This document shows positions 1-6,604 of a DNA stretch of 7,799 nt, piece after piece; position 1 is the stretch's first letter, and each line of letters begins with the position of its first letter. A program made the translations under genes and the position numbers. The notes beneath the pieces are model-generated. The model worked only from the letters and a program-made list of their open reading frames with translations. It did no database searches and had not been told where the DNA came from. The stretch lies in assembly GCA_023436945.1 (NCBI GenBank), contig JAEZHG010000218.1, forward strand, positions 1 to 7,799, written 5' to 3'. Origin of the DNA: Pseudomonadota bacterium (GTDB lineage: Bacteria > Pseudomonadota > Alphaproteobacteria > Caulobacterales > Caulobacteraceae).

Positions 1-366
1 GTCGCTGATCGCCTTTTCAACGCGCGCCACAACTTCCGACTGGTTTTGGCCTTCCGGAATCTGGAAGCGGATCAGGGCAGCCGACTCGCTGTCGATACCC
101 TGAACCTGAACGTCGCCAAGGCCGAGTTCGCCCATGGCACCACGGACCTTGTCGAGTTCCAGAACCTGACCAGCAGGCTTGGCAACTTCCATCGAAGCAC
201 CGCCACGGAAGTCGATGCCGAGGTTAAGACCCGGATAGAAACAGCCGATGAGCGAGGCCACGCACAGAAGCGCAGCCAAACCGCCCATGAGTTTTGCGTG
301 CCGCACGAATCTGAAGTTCGTTTTTTGCGGCATCAGTTTGATGAGGGGCCAGAATTTCATAGCCAT
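1..366 (-). CDS. secF: SecF, protein translocase subunit (N-terminal part; gene runs off the window)
   Basis: SecF pairs with SecD in the inner membrane and helps pull exported proteins through SecYEG using the proton gradient. My translation gives 122 codons with no stop, and the frame is still open at base 1, so the C-terminal membrane bundle is missing. The sequence starts MAMKFWPLIKLMPQ, has one hydrophobic segment at about residues 27-43 (ending LIGCFYPG), then LNLGIDFRGGASMEV, the family's conserved motif after the first membrane helix. The first periplasmic domain follows. The ATG is at 366-364 and overlaps the secD stop (TAATG, shared base 366), which indicates translational coupling. 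A second ATG at 360-358 is possible. It is the third gene of yajC-secD-secF, the usual order. Identity is near certain. Confidence 0.96.
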   Translation of the reverse strand, partial: MAMKFWPLIKLMPQKTNFRFVRHAKLMGGLAALLCVASLIGCFYPGLNLGIDFRGGASMEVAKPAGQVLELDKVRGAMGELGLGDVQVQGIDSESAALIRFQIPEGQNQSEVVARVEKAISD

Positions 367-1964
367 TACTCCGCAATCGGCAGCTTCTTGGGCTTGGCCA
401 CCTTGAGCCAATAACCAAGAAGGACCTGGGCGACCATCACCGACGAGAACATCGAGGTGAACACGCCGATGGTCAGGGTCCAGGCGAAGCCGCGAACCGG
501 ACCGGCACCGAACATGAACATGATCAGGGCGGCCACGAGGGTGGTCAGGTTGGCGTCAACGATGGTGCCCATGGCGCGGTTGAAACCGGCATCCATGGTG
601 GCGACGACCGAACGACCCAGACGGGCTTCGTCACGCATACGCTCATAGATCAGAACGTTGGCGTCCACGGCCACGGCGAAGGTCAGCACCAGACCCGCGA
701 TACCCGGCAGGGTCAGGGTTGCGCCCACCAGCGACATGGCAGCGATGATCAGGATACCGTTCAGGATCAGGCCCAGAACCGAGATACCGCCGAACAGGAT
801 GCCGTAGAAAAGGATCATGATCACGATGATCAGGACAAAGCCGATGATCGTCGAGATCGCACCGGCCTTAACGGCGTCGGCACCCAGTTCTGCAGTCACC
901 ACGCGACGCTCTTCAACAGTCAGCGGAGCCGGCAGCGCACCGCCGTTCAGCAGGTTGACGAGTTCCGAAGCCGATTGGATCGAGAACTGACCCGTAATCT
1001 GGCCCGAGCCACCGGTGATGGCACCCTGAATGGTCGGGGCCGAGATGACCTTGCCGTCAAGGATGATGGCGAACGGCTTGCCGATGTTCTCGGCAGTTGC
1101 CTGACCAAAGCGACGTGCGCCCTGACCGTCGAACTGGAAGTCGATAGCCGGACGGCCCGACTGGTCCGAACCGACGCCAGCGCGGGTCAGGTTTTCACCC
1201 GAAACCAGCACGCGACGCTTTACCAGATACGGCGTGTTCAGATCGTCATAGAGCAGTTCTGCATCCGGCGGCACACGGCCAGCCAGTGCGTCTTGCAGAC
1301 CCGACGGCGACACATCAACCATCTGGAAGGTCAGCTGCGCGGTCTGGCCAACCAGACGTTCCAGCTCTGCCGGATCGCTCTGGCCCGGAGCCTGAACCAC
1401 GATACGGTCAGCGCCCTGACGGGTGATCGAGATTTCCTTGGTGCCCGAGCCGTCCAGACGACGACGAACCACTTCGATCGACTGATCGACGGCGGTCGCG
1501 CCCATATTGGCCAGTGCCGTGCTGGTGAAGCCGTAGCGGATGCGGTTACCGCTCAGGCGGGTCACTTCACGATCAGGAACGCCACCAGCGCCAATGCCGG
1601 TGTTGGCCAGAGTGCGAAGCGCGGTCAACGCAGCATCGAACTGGGCACCATCGCCGACAGTGACAACTACAGCGCCTTGTTCACGCTGCATGCTGGCGAT
1701 GTTGATGCGCTGTTCGCCAAGGCTCACACGCACATCTTCCATCAGGTTGGTGACGCGCTTTTCGCGCATCGCAGGCACGTCTACTTCCAACAGGAGGTAG
1801 GAGCCCCCCTGAAGGTCAAGACCAAGGTTCACACCGTTCTTGGGCAGCCAGCCCGGAAGTGATGCGCGCTGCTCCGGCGACAGCATGCTGGGGAATGCCA
1901 GCAGCAGGCCAAAGACGAGCGACAACACGACCAGAACGACTTTCCAGCGCGAAAGCTGAATCAT
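366..1964 (-). CDS. secD: SecD, protein translocase subunit
   Basis: SecD is the large partner of SecF: a proton-driven membrane protein whose periplasmic domain captures emerging substrates of the Sec pathway. The 532-residue product has a first membrane helix at about 8-25, the motif NLGLDLQGGSYLLLEVD at 46-62, a large periplasmic region to about 365, and a C-terminal bundle of about five helices (371-521). The motif VAVDANVLIYER at 431-442 contains Asp434, which by position is the conserved membrane acidic residue linked to proton movement in SecD. Length is usual for alphaproteobacterial SecD when separate from SecF. The ATG at 1964-1962 is preceded by GGAG at 1977-1974 with 9 nt spacing. 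It lies 42 nt after yajC and overlaps secF by one base. No truncation or odd residues seen. Confidence 0.98.
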   Translation of the reverse strand: MIQLSRWKVVLVVLSLVFGLLLAFPSMLSPEQRASLPGWLPKNGVNLGLDLQGGSYLLLEVDVPAMREKRVTNLMEDVRVSLGEQRINIASMQREQGAVVVTVGDGAQFDAALTALRTLANTGIGAGGVPDREVTRLSGNRIRYGFTSTALANMGATAVDQSIEVVRRRLDGSGTKEISITRQGADRIVVQAPGQSDPAELERLVGQTAQLTFQMVDVSPSGLQDALAGRVPPDAELLYDDLNTPYLVKRRVLVSGENLTRAGVGSDQSGRPAIDFQFDGQGARRFGQATAENIGKPFAIILDGKVISAPTIQGAITGGSGQITGQFSIQSASELVNLLNGGALPAPLTVEERRVVTAELGADAVKAGAISTIIGFVLIIVIMILFYGILFGGISVLGLILNGILIIAAMSLVGATLTLPGIAGLVLTFAVAVDANVLIYERMRDEARLGRSVVATMDAGFNRAMGTIVDANLTTLVAALIMFMFGAGPVRGFAWTLTIGVFTSMFSSVMVAQVLLGYWLKVAKPKKLPIAE

Positions 1965-1980
1965 CAGGGGGTTCTCCGGA

Positions 1981-1995
1981 CGGCTACGAGAGCCG
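1981..1995 (-). promoter_or_regulatory. small hairpin in front of the secD ribosome binding site
   Basis: In the 42-nt gap between yajC and secD, CGGCT-ACGAG-AGCCG is a perfect inverted repeat (5-bp stem, 5-base loop). In the transcript it ends 3 nt before the secD GGAG at 1977-1974. There is no T-tract after it, so it is not a convincing terminator. It might stabilise the mRNA or modulate secD translation; a chance 5-bp stem is quite possible. Confidence 0.3.
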
Positions 1996-2006
1996 GTTAA
2001 TGGCTA

Positions 2007-2321
2007 TCAGCCCTTGTCGTTTGCGGCGATTGCAGTGCGGTTACGCACTTCGGCGATCATGGAGCGGACCACGCGGACCGAAACGCCTTGCGAGATCTCG
2101 ACCATCGCTTCGGTTTCTTCAACGCGGGTCACTTTGCCGACCATGCCGTTCGACAGCACGACTTCGTCGCCGCGCTTCAGGGCTTTGACCATTTCCTGAT
2201 GTTGCTTCATCCGCTTTTGCTGCGGACGGATCATCAGGAAGTAGAAGAGGACGAAGATCAGAAGGATCGGCGCGATGTTGACGATCATCGCCATCAGGCC
2301 AGCATCTTGGGTGGCGTTCAT
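2007..2321 (-). CDS. yajC: YajC, Sec translocase accessory membrane protein
   Basis: YajC is a small inner-membrane protein that joins SecD and SecF in the holo-translocon; its exact job is unsettled. The 104-residue product has a short N-terminal tail, one membrane helix at about 11-30, the family signature FYFLMIRPQQKRMKQ right after it, and a basic cytoplasmic segment ending in a compact domain with LKRGDEVVLSNGMVGKV (48-64). Length is typical. The ATG at 2321-2319 has an excellent GGGGAG at 2332-2327 with a 5-nt spacer. It is the first gene of the yajC-secD-secF operon and is separated from the upstream lipoprotein gene by a probable terminator. Its leader can form competing hairpins (see 2318-2365). 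Confidence 0.97.
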   Translation of the reverse strand: MNATQDAGLMAMIVNIAPILLIFVLFYFLMIRPQQKRMKQHQEMVKALKRGDEVVLSNGMVGKVTRVEETEAMVEISQGVSVRVVRSMIAEVRNRTAIAANDKG

Positions 2322-2337
2322 GGAAACTCCCCGAACA

Positions 2338-2363
2338 GGGCCTCACCCGCGCACGGGGAGCCC
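2338..2363 (-). promoter_or_regulatory. structured yajC leader that may hide the ribosome binding site
   Basis: Two foldings compete in the mRNA just upstream of yajC. Structure A pairs 2363-2354 with 2349-2338: three helices (GGG/CCC, CTC/GAG, CCCG/CGGG) stacked as ten base pairs with two single-base bulges and a four-base loop, leaving the GGGGAG at 2332-2327 free. Structure B pairs CTCCCCG (2360-2354) perfectly with CGGGGAG (2333-2327), which contains the whole Shine-Dalgarno sequence. The two use the same CTCCCC segment, so they exclude each other. This is seen directly in the sequence; a regulatory role is inference. No ligand-binding domain is recognisable. Confidence 0.4.
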
Positions 2364-2382
2364 ATTAGAAAACAAGGGCCGA

Positions 2383-2411
2383 AAACTAGGGTGCGCCGTG
2401 TTGTTTTGCAA
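2383..2411 (-). promoter_or_regulatory. weak candidate promoter for yajC-secDF
   Basis: Because a terminator-like hairpin lies upstream, yajC probably has its own promoter in 2333-2428. The best candidate is TTGCAA (2411-2406) and TAGTTT (2388-2383) separated by 17 nt. The match to a housekeeping promoter is poor at the -10, and no other pair looked better. It would place the transcript start near 2376, keeping the folded leader in the mRNA. Confidence 0.2.
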
Positions 2412-2428
2412 CGAGACGCAATGAAAGA

Positions 2429-2455
2429 GGGCGGATCATTTTCATGAATCCGCCC
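2429..2455 (-). terminator. probable terminator after the nlpD-like gene
   Basis: GGGCGGAT (2429-2436) and ATCCGCCC (2448-2455) form a perfect 8-bp GC-rich stem. CAT/ATG inside (2437-2439 with 2444-2446) can extend it to 11 bp around a TTTC loop with one bulged A at 2447. In the minus-strand transcript it starts 25 nt after the lipoprotein stop codon and is followed by TCTTTCATT, a short imperfect T-rich tail. On the plus strand there is no T-tract. It likely ends the serS-surE-pcm-nlpD transcript, perhaps with leakage into yajC. Confidence 0.6.
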
Positions 2456-2479
2456 CCAAAAACGCAAAGATGTGTCGCT

Positions 2480-3649
2480 TTACCGCGGAAGCAGCGTCAG
2501 CGGATCAAGCGCGACAGGATCATCACCGCGCATCTGGCGCACTTCGTAGTGGATCGAAGGGCGGCCATCGCCAGCCGTCAAACCGACCGTTCCGATGCCT
2601 TGACCGGCACGAACCTGTGCACCATCGCGCACAGTGGCCGAGCCAAGATGGCTGTAAACCGTGCGCCAACCATCGCGGTGGACAATCAGAACCGTCAGTC
2701 CCTGCCCCACGATATCATCACCAACATACGCCACCGTGCCATCTGCCGAAGCCTTAACCTCGGCACCGGCCGCAGCACCGATATTGATGCCGTTGTTACG
2801 CTCGCCCATGCCCATCGGGCCAAAGCGACGCAAGATTTCACCGCGAACCGGCCATTGCAGAGCCAGAGCCTGACCCACAGCCTGAGCCGTAGCCGAAGGC
2901 TGGGCCGCTGGAGCGGGGCTGACACGGGTCGGAGCGGCTGGTGCTGAAGTGGCGGCGGGCTGACGCGCGGGCGGAAGCGGCGCGTTGCCGCTGGGCGGAG
3001 CAACCGGAGTGGCCCCTGCAGCAGCCGGAGCCACGCCCGATGGTGCAGGCCCGGTGGCATAGGGATCAACCCCGCGATCAACCGCCGTGCTTGGCAACAC
3101 AATACGCTGGCCCGCCGTAATCGAACCACGCGGGCCAAGATTGTTCAGGTCAATGAGGGTCTGGACCGGAGTGCCAAAACGACGGCCAACGCCCGAAATC
3201 GTGTCGCCCTGCTGAATAACATAGGCCGCGCCCGCCACGACCGGAACGCCAGCATTCGGGTTCTGCGGTGTGACAACCACGGGGCTGGAGGTCGACGGGT
3301 ATGCCGGACCACCCGCAGGCGGAAGACCGCCGCCCTCGATCGAGCCCGCCGGAGCCGTCGGGCCTTGATAGACCGGAGGCTGCTCTACTGGCGGCTGGTA
3401 GGGCTGCTGGACGGGTTGCTGCGTCGGCAGCTGGCCACCCTGCTGTACGGGCGGCTGGTAATAGGGATTGCGCGAGGCCTGCTGCTGTGCGGCCTGTTGC
3501 TGGGACTGCGGCGTGCCGTAGCCAGATTGGCCCGGGGCCGTGACGCGGGTGGAGTAGCGCGGCTCGGTCGGATAGGTCGAACAGGCCGCGATCGTAAGCG
3601 CGCTCCCTGCCAACAATCCTGCTTTCAGCCAGTGTTGGACGCTACCCAT
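2480..3649 (-). CDS. nlpD: NlpD/DipM-like lipoprotein: LysM domain plus degenerate LytM (M23) domain
   Basis: The product (389 residues) is likely an envelope protein that binds peptidoglycan and controls cell-wall amidases at division, as NlpD and DipM do. Residues 1-22 are a lipoprotein signal ending LTIAAC, with Cys23 as the predicted lipidated residue. Residues 40-100 are Gln/Pro-rich, a LysM domain lies at about 143-186 (YVIQQGDTISGVGRRFG), an Ala/Pro linker at 190-260, and an M23/LytM domain at 265-389. The LytM zinc site is broken: the HxxxD ligand pair is N285 and N289, and the HxH motif is S365-I-H367; H334 and H367 remain. NlpD is likewise degenerate and works as an activator, so no hydrolysis is expected. 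ATG at 3649 fits GGAG at 3659-3656; a TTG at 3712 would bury the signal peptide. Order surE-pcm-nlpD supports the call; NlpD versus DipM is not resolved. Confidence 0.88.
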   Translation of the reverse strand: MGSVQHWLKAGLLAGSALTIAACSTYPTEPRYSTRVTAPGQSGYGTPQSQQQAAQQQASRNPYYQPPVQQGGQLPTQQPVQQPYQPPVEQPPVYQGPTAPAGSIEGGGLPPAGGPAYPSTSSPVVVTPQNPNAGVPVVAGAAYVIQQGDTISGVGRRFGTPVQTLIDLNNLGPRGSITAGQRIVLPSTAVDRGVDPYATGPAPSGVAPAAAGATPVAPPSGNAPLPPARQPAATSAPAAPTRVSPAPAAQPSATAQAVGQALALQWPVRGEILRRFGPMGMGERNNGINIGAAAGAEVKASADGTVAYVGDDIVGQGLTVLIVHRDGWRTVYSHLGSATVRDGAQVRAGQGIGTVGLTAGDGRPSIHYEVRQMRGDDPVALDPLTLLPR

Positions 3650-3664
3650 GCCAGTCTCCGTAAA

Positions 3665-3744
3665 CTTTCTGCGCTTGTTAGTCCGGCGAACCGGAATCAC
3701 CCGCAAACCCAAGCGGCTAACTTGTGCGAAAGTGGGGCAGAAAG
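3665..3744 (-). promoter_or_regulatory. folded leader upstream of the nlpD-like gene
   Basis: The 108-nt gap after pcm contains nested inverted repeats. The outer arms CTTTCTGC (3665-3672) and GCAGAAAG (3737-3744) match perfectly over 8 bp; GTTAG (3677-3681) pairs with CTAAC (3717-3721); inside, TCCGG (3682-3686) pairs with CCGGA (3691-3695) around a four-base loop that reads TTCG in the transcript. CGCTT (3672-3676) can alternatively pair with AAGCG (3711-3715). The 3' arm in the transcript ends 5 nt before the GGAG at 3659-3656. There is no T-tract, so a translational or RNA-stability role is more likely than termination. Function is inferred only. Confidence 0.45.
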
Positions 3745-3745
3745 G

Positions 3746-3760
3746 TTAAAGGGGCATTTA
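3746..3760. promoter_or_regulatory. candidate CtrA box upstream of the nlpD-like gene
   Basis: TTAA-N7-TTTA at 3746-3760 matches the CtrA consensus TTAA-N7-TTAA at seven of eight bases. It overlaps the pcm stop codon and lies about 97-111 nt before the nlpD-like start. A GAATC (CcrM-type GANTC site) is at 3694-3698 in the same gap. CtrA control of division genes is established in Caulobacterales; whether this organism belongs there is inferred, and one near-match can arise by chance. Confidence 0.35.
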
Positions 3761-4402
3761 CCCTTCTTTGGCCAAGCCCTCTACGAGCGGCACAAAACGC
3801 ACTTCACACAGACTTTCGCGTGTGAAACTGCCATCAGGCTGTCCGGTATAGCGGTTCAGCATCTGGACAGAGGTGCGGCCCACAGGTGCGACCAGAATTC
3901 CACCGGGTTTCAACTGCTTGAGCAGTTCGGTTGGCTCATGCGGTGAAGCTGCTGTCACCATGATACGGTCAAACGGAGCCTGTTCGATCCAGCCCGCACC
4001 GCCATCACCATGGCGCGTGAACACGTTCTCGATGCCCATCAGCTTCAGGCGATTTTCCGCCTCGGTCAGCAAACTTTTGTATCGCTCGACCGAATAGACA
4101 AAGCGGGCCATGCGGCTGAGGACGGCGCACTGATAGCCACTCCCCGTCCCGATCTCGAGCACGCGGTGACGCGGCCCGACCTGAAGCGCCTGTGTCATCA
4201 GCCCGACAATGAAGGGCTGGCTGATGGTCTGGGCGCAGTCGATAGGAAGCGCTTGGTCTTCCCATGCCTGATCGATGAACTTCTCGTGGACGAACAGAGA
4301 GCGGTCCACGGACTCAATGGCCTGAAGGACGCGCGCATCGGTCACCCCCTGTCGTCGTAACGACAGAAGCAGGCGTCCGGCACGATCATCCCCGAGGCTC
4401 AT
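3758..4402 (-). CDS. pcm: Protein-L-isoaspartate O-methyltransferase (PIMT)
   Basis: Pcm transfers a methyl group from S-adenosylmethionine to isoaspartyl residues that form in ageing proteins, starting their repair, in the cytoplasm. The 214-residue product has the usual PIMT length. AQTISQPFIVGLMTQAL (57-73) is the family's substrate-side motif, and VLEIGTGSGYQCAVLSRMA (81-99) is the glycine-rich SAM-binding motif I; YSVER (103-107) ends the second strand with an acidic residue expected to hold the SAM ribose. GGILVAPVG near residue 170 is the late Rossmann strand. The ATG at 4402 lies 20 nt after the surE stop; the Shine-Dalgarno sequence is weak (only a GCGAG-like stretch), so translation may depend on coupling with surE. 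Order surE-pcm-nlpD is a well-known conserved cluster. Nothing unusual seen. Confidence 0.96.
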   Translation of the reverse strand: MSLGDDRAGRLLLSLRRQGVTDARVLQAIESVDRSLFVHEKFIDQAWEDQALPIDCAQTISQPFIVGLMTQALQVGPRHRVLEIGTGSGYQCAVLSRMARFVYSVERYKSLLTEAENRLKLMGIENVFTRHGDGGAGWIEQAPFDRIMVTAASPHEPTELLKQLKPGGILVAPVGRTSVQMLNRYTGQPDGSFTRESLCEVRFVPLVEGLAKEG

Positions 4403-4422
4403 TGGTCAGTTGCTCGCTGGTG

Positions 4423-5205
4423 TTATTGGCCCTTGGGCGGAGCGCCGCCCAGAACCTTCTTGAGGTCGTTGATCATCGGCATGTGCGTCAGATCGATATG
4501 CAGGGGCGTAACCGAAATACGGCCTTCTTCCATAGCGCGCAGGTCGGTGCCGGCGGGATGCTCGTGCGGCGTGCCGCGGAAGGCCATCCAGTAGTAAGGG
4601 CGGCCACGAAGGTCGTCACGGCGAATGGCGTGCAGTTCGCCGATGTCGCGGAAGCCCTGACGCGTCACTTCCACTTCCTTCACCAGCTCGATCGGCAGGC
4701 GCGGGAAGTTGACGTTCATCACCACGCCATCTGGCCATTTCTGGTCAAGCAGCTTTTGGATAATGCCCGGACCAAAGGCCTCTGCGGTTTCCCAATGGGC
4801 AATCGCCTCGTCGTGGAAACGCTCCAGCGACTGCGACAGGGCAATCGAGCGGATGCCGAAAGCCATGCCCTGCAGCGCACCCGCGACGGTACCCGAATAG
4901 GACACGTCCTCGCCGACGTTGTGGCCGCGATTGACGCCCGAAAGCACCAGATCCGGCTTTTCAGGCATCAGTTCGTTGACCGCCAGAATGACGCAGTCGG
5001 TCGGCGTACCCGTGACCGAGAACCGCTTGTCACCCAGCTTATTAACGCGCAGCGGCTCGGTCAGGGTCAGGCCACGGCCCTTGCCAGACTGTTCAACAGC
5101 CGGAGCCACTACCCAGACATCGTCCGACAGGGTGCGGGCGATGTTTTCGAGGCAGGTCAGGCCCTCGGCGTCGATACCGTCGTCGTTGGTCAGAAGAATA
5201 CGCAT
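4423..5205 (-). CDS. surE: SurE, 5'/3'-nucleotidase (survival protein)
   Basis: SurE is a metal-dependent nucleotidase that removes phosphate from nucleoside monophosphates and can act on short polyphosphate; it is linked to stress survival. From the ATG at 5205 the product is 260 residues and starts [16 protein letters not shown], the canonical family start. The four metal ligands are visible: Asp8, Asp9, Ser40 (VEQSGKGRG) and Asn92 ([13 protein letters not shown]); [11 protein letters not shown] at about 103-113 is the other signature. A GTG two codons upstream (5211-5209) is in frame, but the AAAGAG at 5216-5211 overlaps it and sits 5 nt from the ATG, so the ATG is preferred. It begins 9 nt after the serS stop, indicating an operon. 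Confidence 0.97.
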   Translation of the reverse strand: MRILLTNDDGIDAEGLTCLENIARTLSDDVWVVAPAVEQSGKGRGLTLTEPLRVNKLGDKRFSVTGTPTDCVILAVNELMPEKPDLVLSGVNRGHNVGEDVSYSGTVAGALQGMAFGIRSIALSQSLERFHDEAIAHWETAEAFGPGIIQKLLDQKWPDGVVMNVNFPRLPIELVKEVEVTRQGFRDIGELHAIRRDDLRGRPYYWMAFRGTPHEHPAGTDLRAMEEGRISVTPLHIDLTHMPMINDLKKVLGGAPPKGQ

Positions 5206-5214
5206 GGTCACTCT

Positions 5215-6543
5215 TTAAGCAGCAGCGATGACGGTCAGACCGCCCATATAGGGTTGCAGAACGGTCGGAACAGCAATGCTGCCGTCTTCGCGCTGATAGT
5301 TCTCCATCACGGCCACGAGGGTGCGGCCAACCGCCAGACCCGAACCGTTCAGAGTGTGCAGGAACTCGGTCTTCTTCTCGCCAGCGCGCTTGAAGCGTGC
5401 ATCCATACGGCGAGCCTGGAAGTCGCCGCAGTTCGAGCAGGAGCTGATCTCGCGATAGGTGTTCTGCGACGGCAGCCACACTTCGAGGTCATAGGTCTTG
5501 CGGGCCGAGAAGCCCATGTCGCCCTTGCACAGCAGCACCTTGCGGTACGGCAGTTCCAGCGCCTGAAGCACGCCTTCGGCACAACCTGTCATGCGCTCGT
5601 GCTCGGCTTCCGAGTCTTCCGGCTTACAGATCGAGACAAGCTCGACCTTCTGGAACTGGTGCTGGCGGATCAGGCCGCGCGTGTCACGGCCTGCCGAACC
5701 GGCCTCTGCTCGGAAGCAATAGGTCAGCGCGGTCATACGGATCGGCTGGGCGACCTCCTCGTCGGTCAGAACCTGCTCGCGCACGAGGTTGGTCAGCGAC
5801 ACTTCTGCGGTCGGGATCAGCCAGCGGTTGCCTTCGATCTGTTCAACGTCAGCCGCCGGATCACCATCGGCAGCGCGGAACAGGTCTTCCTTGAACTTCG
5901 GAAGCTGGCCGGTGCCGAACATGGTGTGGTCACGCACCAGCAGCGGCGGGTTCACCTCGGTGTAGACGTTCTGGGTGGTCTGCATGTCCAGCATGAACTG
6001 GCCCAGCGCACGTTCCATGCGGGCCAGTTGGCCCTTGATCACGGCAAAGCGCGAGCCCGACATTTTAGCCGCGCCCTCAAAGTCCAGCATCTTGAGCGCT
6101 TCACCCAGATCGGAGTGATCCTTAGCCGGACCTTCGGTACGCGGAGTGCCCCATTTGAACACTTCGACGTTGTCGTTTTCGTCCGCGCCGTCCGGCACGT
6201 TGTCGGCAGCAAGGTTCTTGAGGCCAGCCAGCAGGTCGCGCAGTTCCGCGCCCTTGGCAGCCTCGACCTCGCCAGCGGTGGCGATTTCGTTCTTGAGGGT
6301 CTCGACCTCGGCTTTCAGGCGATCAGCCTCGGCCATGTCTTTCTTGCCCATGGCCGCGCCGATGGCTTTCGAAGCCGCGTTGCGCTTGGCCAGGGCTTCC
6401 TGACCTGCCGTTTGGGCGGCGCGCAGTTCTACGTCCAGCGCCAGCAGGGTTTCGACCACCGATGCCGCATCATCGACACCGCGCGACGACCAACCGGCCA
6501 CATAGGCTTCGGGATTTTCGCGGATGGCTTTGATGTCATGCAT
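5215..6543 (-). CDS. serS: Seryl-tRNA synthetase
   Basis: SerRS is the essential class II synthetase that charges tRNA-Ser (and tRNA-Sec where present) in the cytoplasm. The 442-residue product begins [15 protein letters not shown] and has the long N-terminal antiparallel coiled coil (about 28-110) that grips the tRNA variable arm. The catalytic core shows the class II motifs: VNPPLLV near 197-203, the TAEV serine-binding loop at 245-248, motif 2 with [17 protein letters not shown] (277-293), the segment [16 protein letters not shown] (374-389), and motif 3 with [19 protein letters not shown] (399-417). Length is slightly above the common 425-430. The ATG at 6543-6541 has only a modest AGG eight bases upstream. 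It leads the serS-surE-pcm cluster. Confidence 0.98.
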   Translation of the reverse strand: MHDIKAIRENPEAYVAGWSSRGVDDAASVVETLLALDVELRAAQTAGQEALAKRNAASKAIGAAMGKKDMAEADRLKAEVETLKNEIATAGEVEAAKGAELRDLLAGLKNLAADNVPDGADENDNVEVFKWGTPRTEGPAKDHSDLGEALKMLDFEGAAKMSGSRFAVIKGQLARMERALGQFMLDMQTTQNVYTEVNPPLLVRDHTMFGTGQLPKFKEDLFRAADGDPAADVEQIEGNRWLIPTAEVSLTNLVREQVLTDEEVAQPIRMTALTYCFRAEAGSAGRDTRGLIRQHQFQKVELVSICKPEDSEAEHERMTGCAEGVLQALELPYRKVLLCKGDMGFSARKTYDLEVWLPSQNTYREISSCSNCGDFQARRMDARFKRAGEKKTEFLHTLNGSGLAVGRTLVAVMENYQREDGSIAVPTVLQPYMGGLTVIAAA

Positions 6544-6559
6544 GGTCTTGGCCTGAAGT

Positions 6560-6604
6560 TAGGGCAAAGTAAGAGGAGCGCTTGCTCTACCGTTCCCTGC
6601 CCTA
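6560..6604 (-). promoter_or_regulatory. structured leader upstream of serS
   Basis: The 105-nt gap between the b561-YceI gene and serS has no gene but several inverted repeats. TAGGGCA (6560-6566) and TGCCCTA (6598-6604) form a perfect 7-bp stem; inside it, GTAAGAG (6569-6575) can pair with CTCTAC (6585-6590) with one bulge. Just upstream in the transcript are TCAGG/CCTGA (6605-6609 with 6616-6620) and CGTAA/TTACG (6635-6639 with 6643-6647), the last directly after the preceding stop codon. None is followed by a T-tract. They may be a leader fold or a weak termination zone; I recognise no known RNA family. Confidence 0.3.

Noticed and set aside
975..1862. A 295-codon plus-strand frame antisense to secD
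   Set aside because: It is again codon-aligned with the sense gene and follows from its codon use; no domain or ribosome binding site supports it.
2386..2445. A 19-codon minus-strand frame upstream of yajC (MKMIRPLSLRLVAKQHGAP), considered as a secretion-monitoring arrest leader
   Set aside because: It starts inside the terminator stem, has no good ribosome binding site, and is far too short to place a signal or membrane segment outside the ribosome, as known Sec-monitoring arrest peptides do. The GAP end is suggestive but not enough.
2444..2947. A 167-codon plus-strand frame antisense to the lipoprotein gene
   Set aside because: It is a codon-aligned shadow of the M23 domain; the sense frame has clear domains and a lipoprotein signal.
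2695..3138. A 147-codon minus-strand frame inside the lipoprotein gene in another phase
   Set aside because: It is an Arg/Leu/Pro-rich product caused by the Ala/Pro linker read in the wrong phase.
3650..3712. A longer N-terminus for the lipoprotein starting at TTG 3712
   Set aside because: It would put 21 basic residues before the lipoprotein signal and ignore the well-placed GGAG and ATG at 3659-3647.
3365..3946. A 193-codon plus-strand frame crossing the nlpD start, the gap and the pcm end
   Set aside because: It has an Arg/Leu/Gly-rich low-complexity composition, overlaps two supported genes and their leader, and has no family resemblance.
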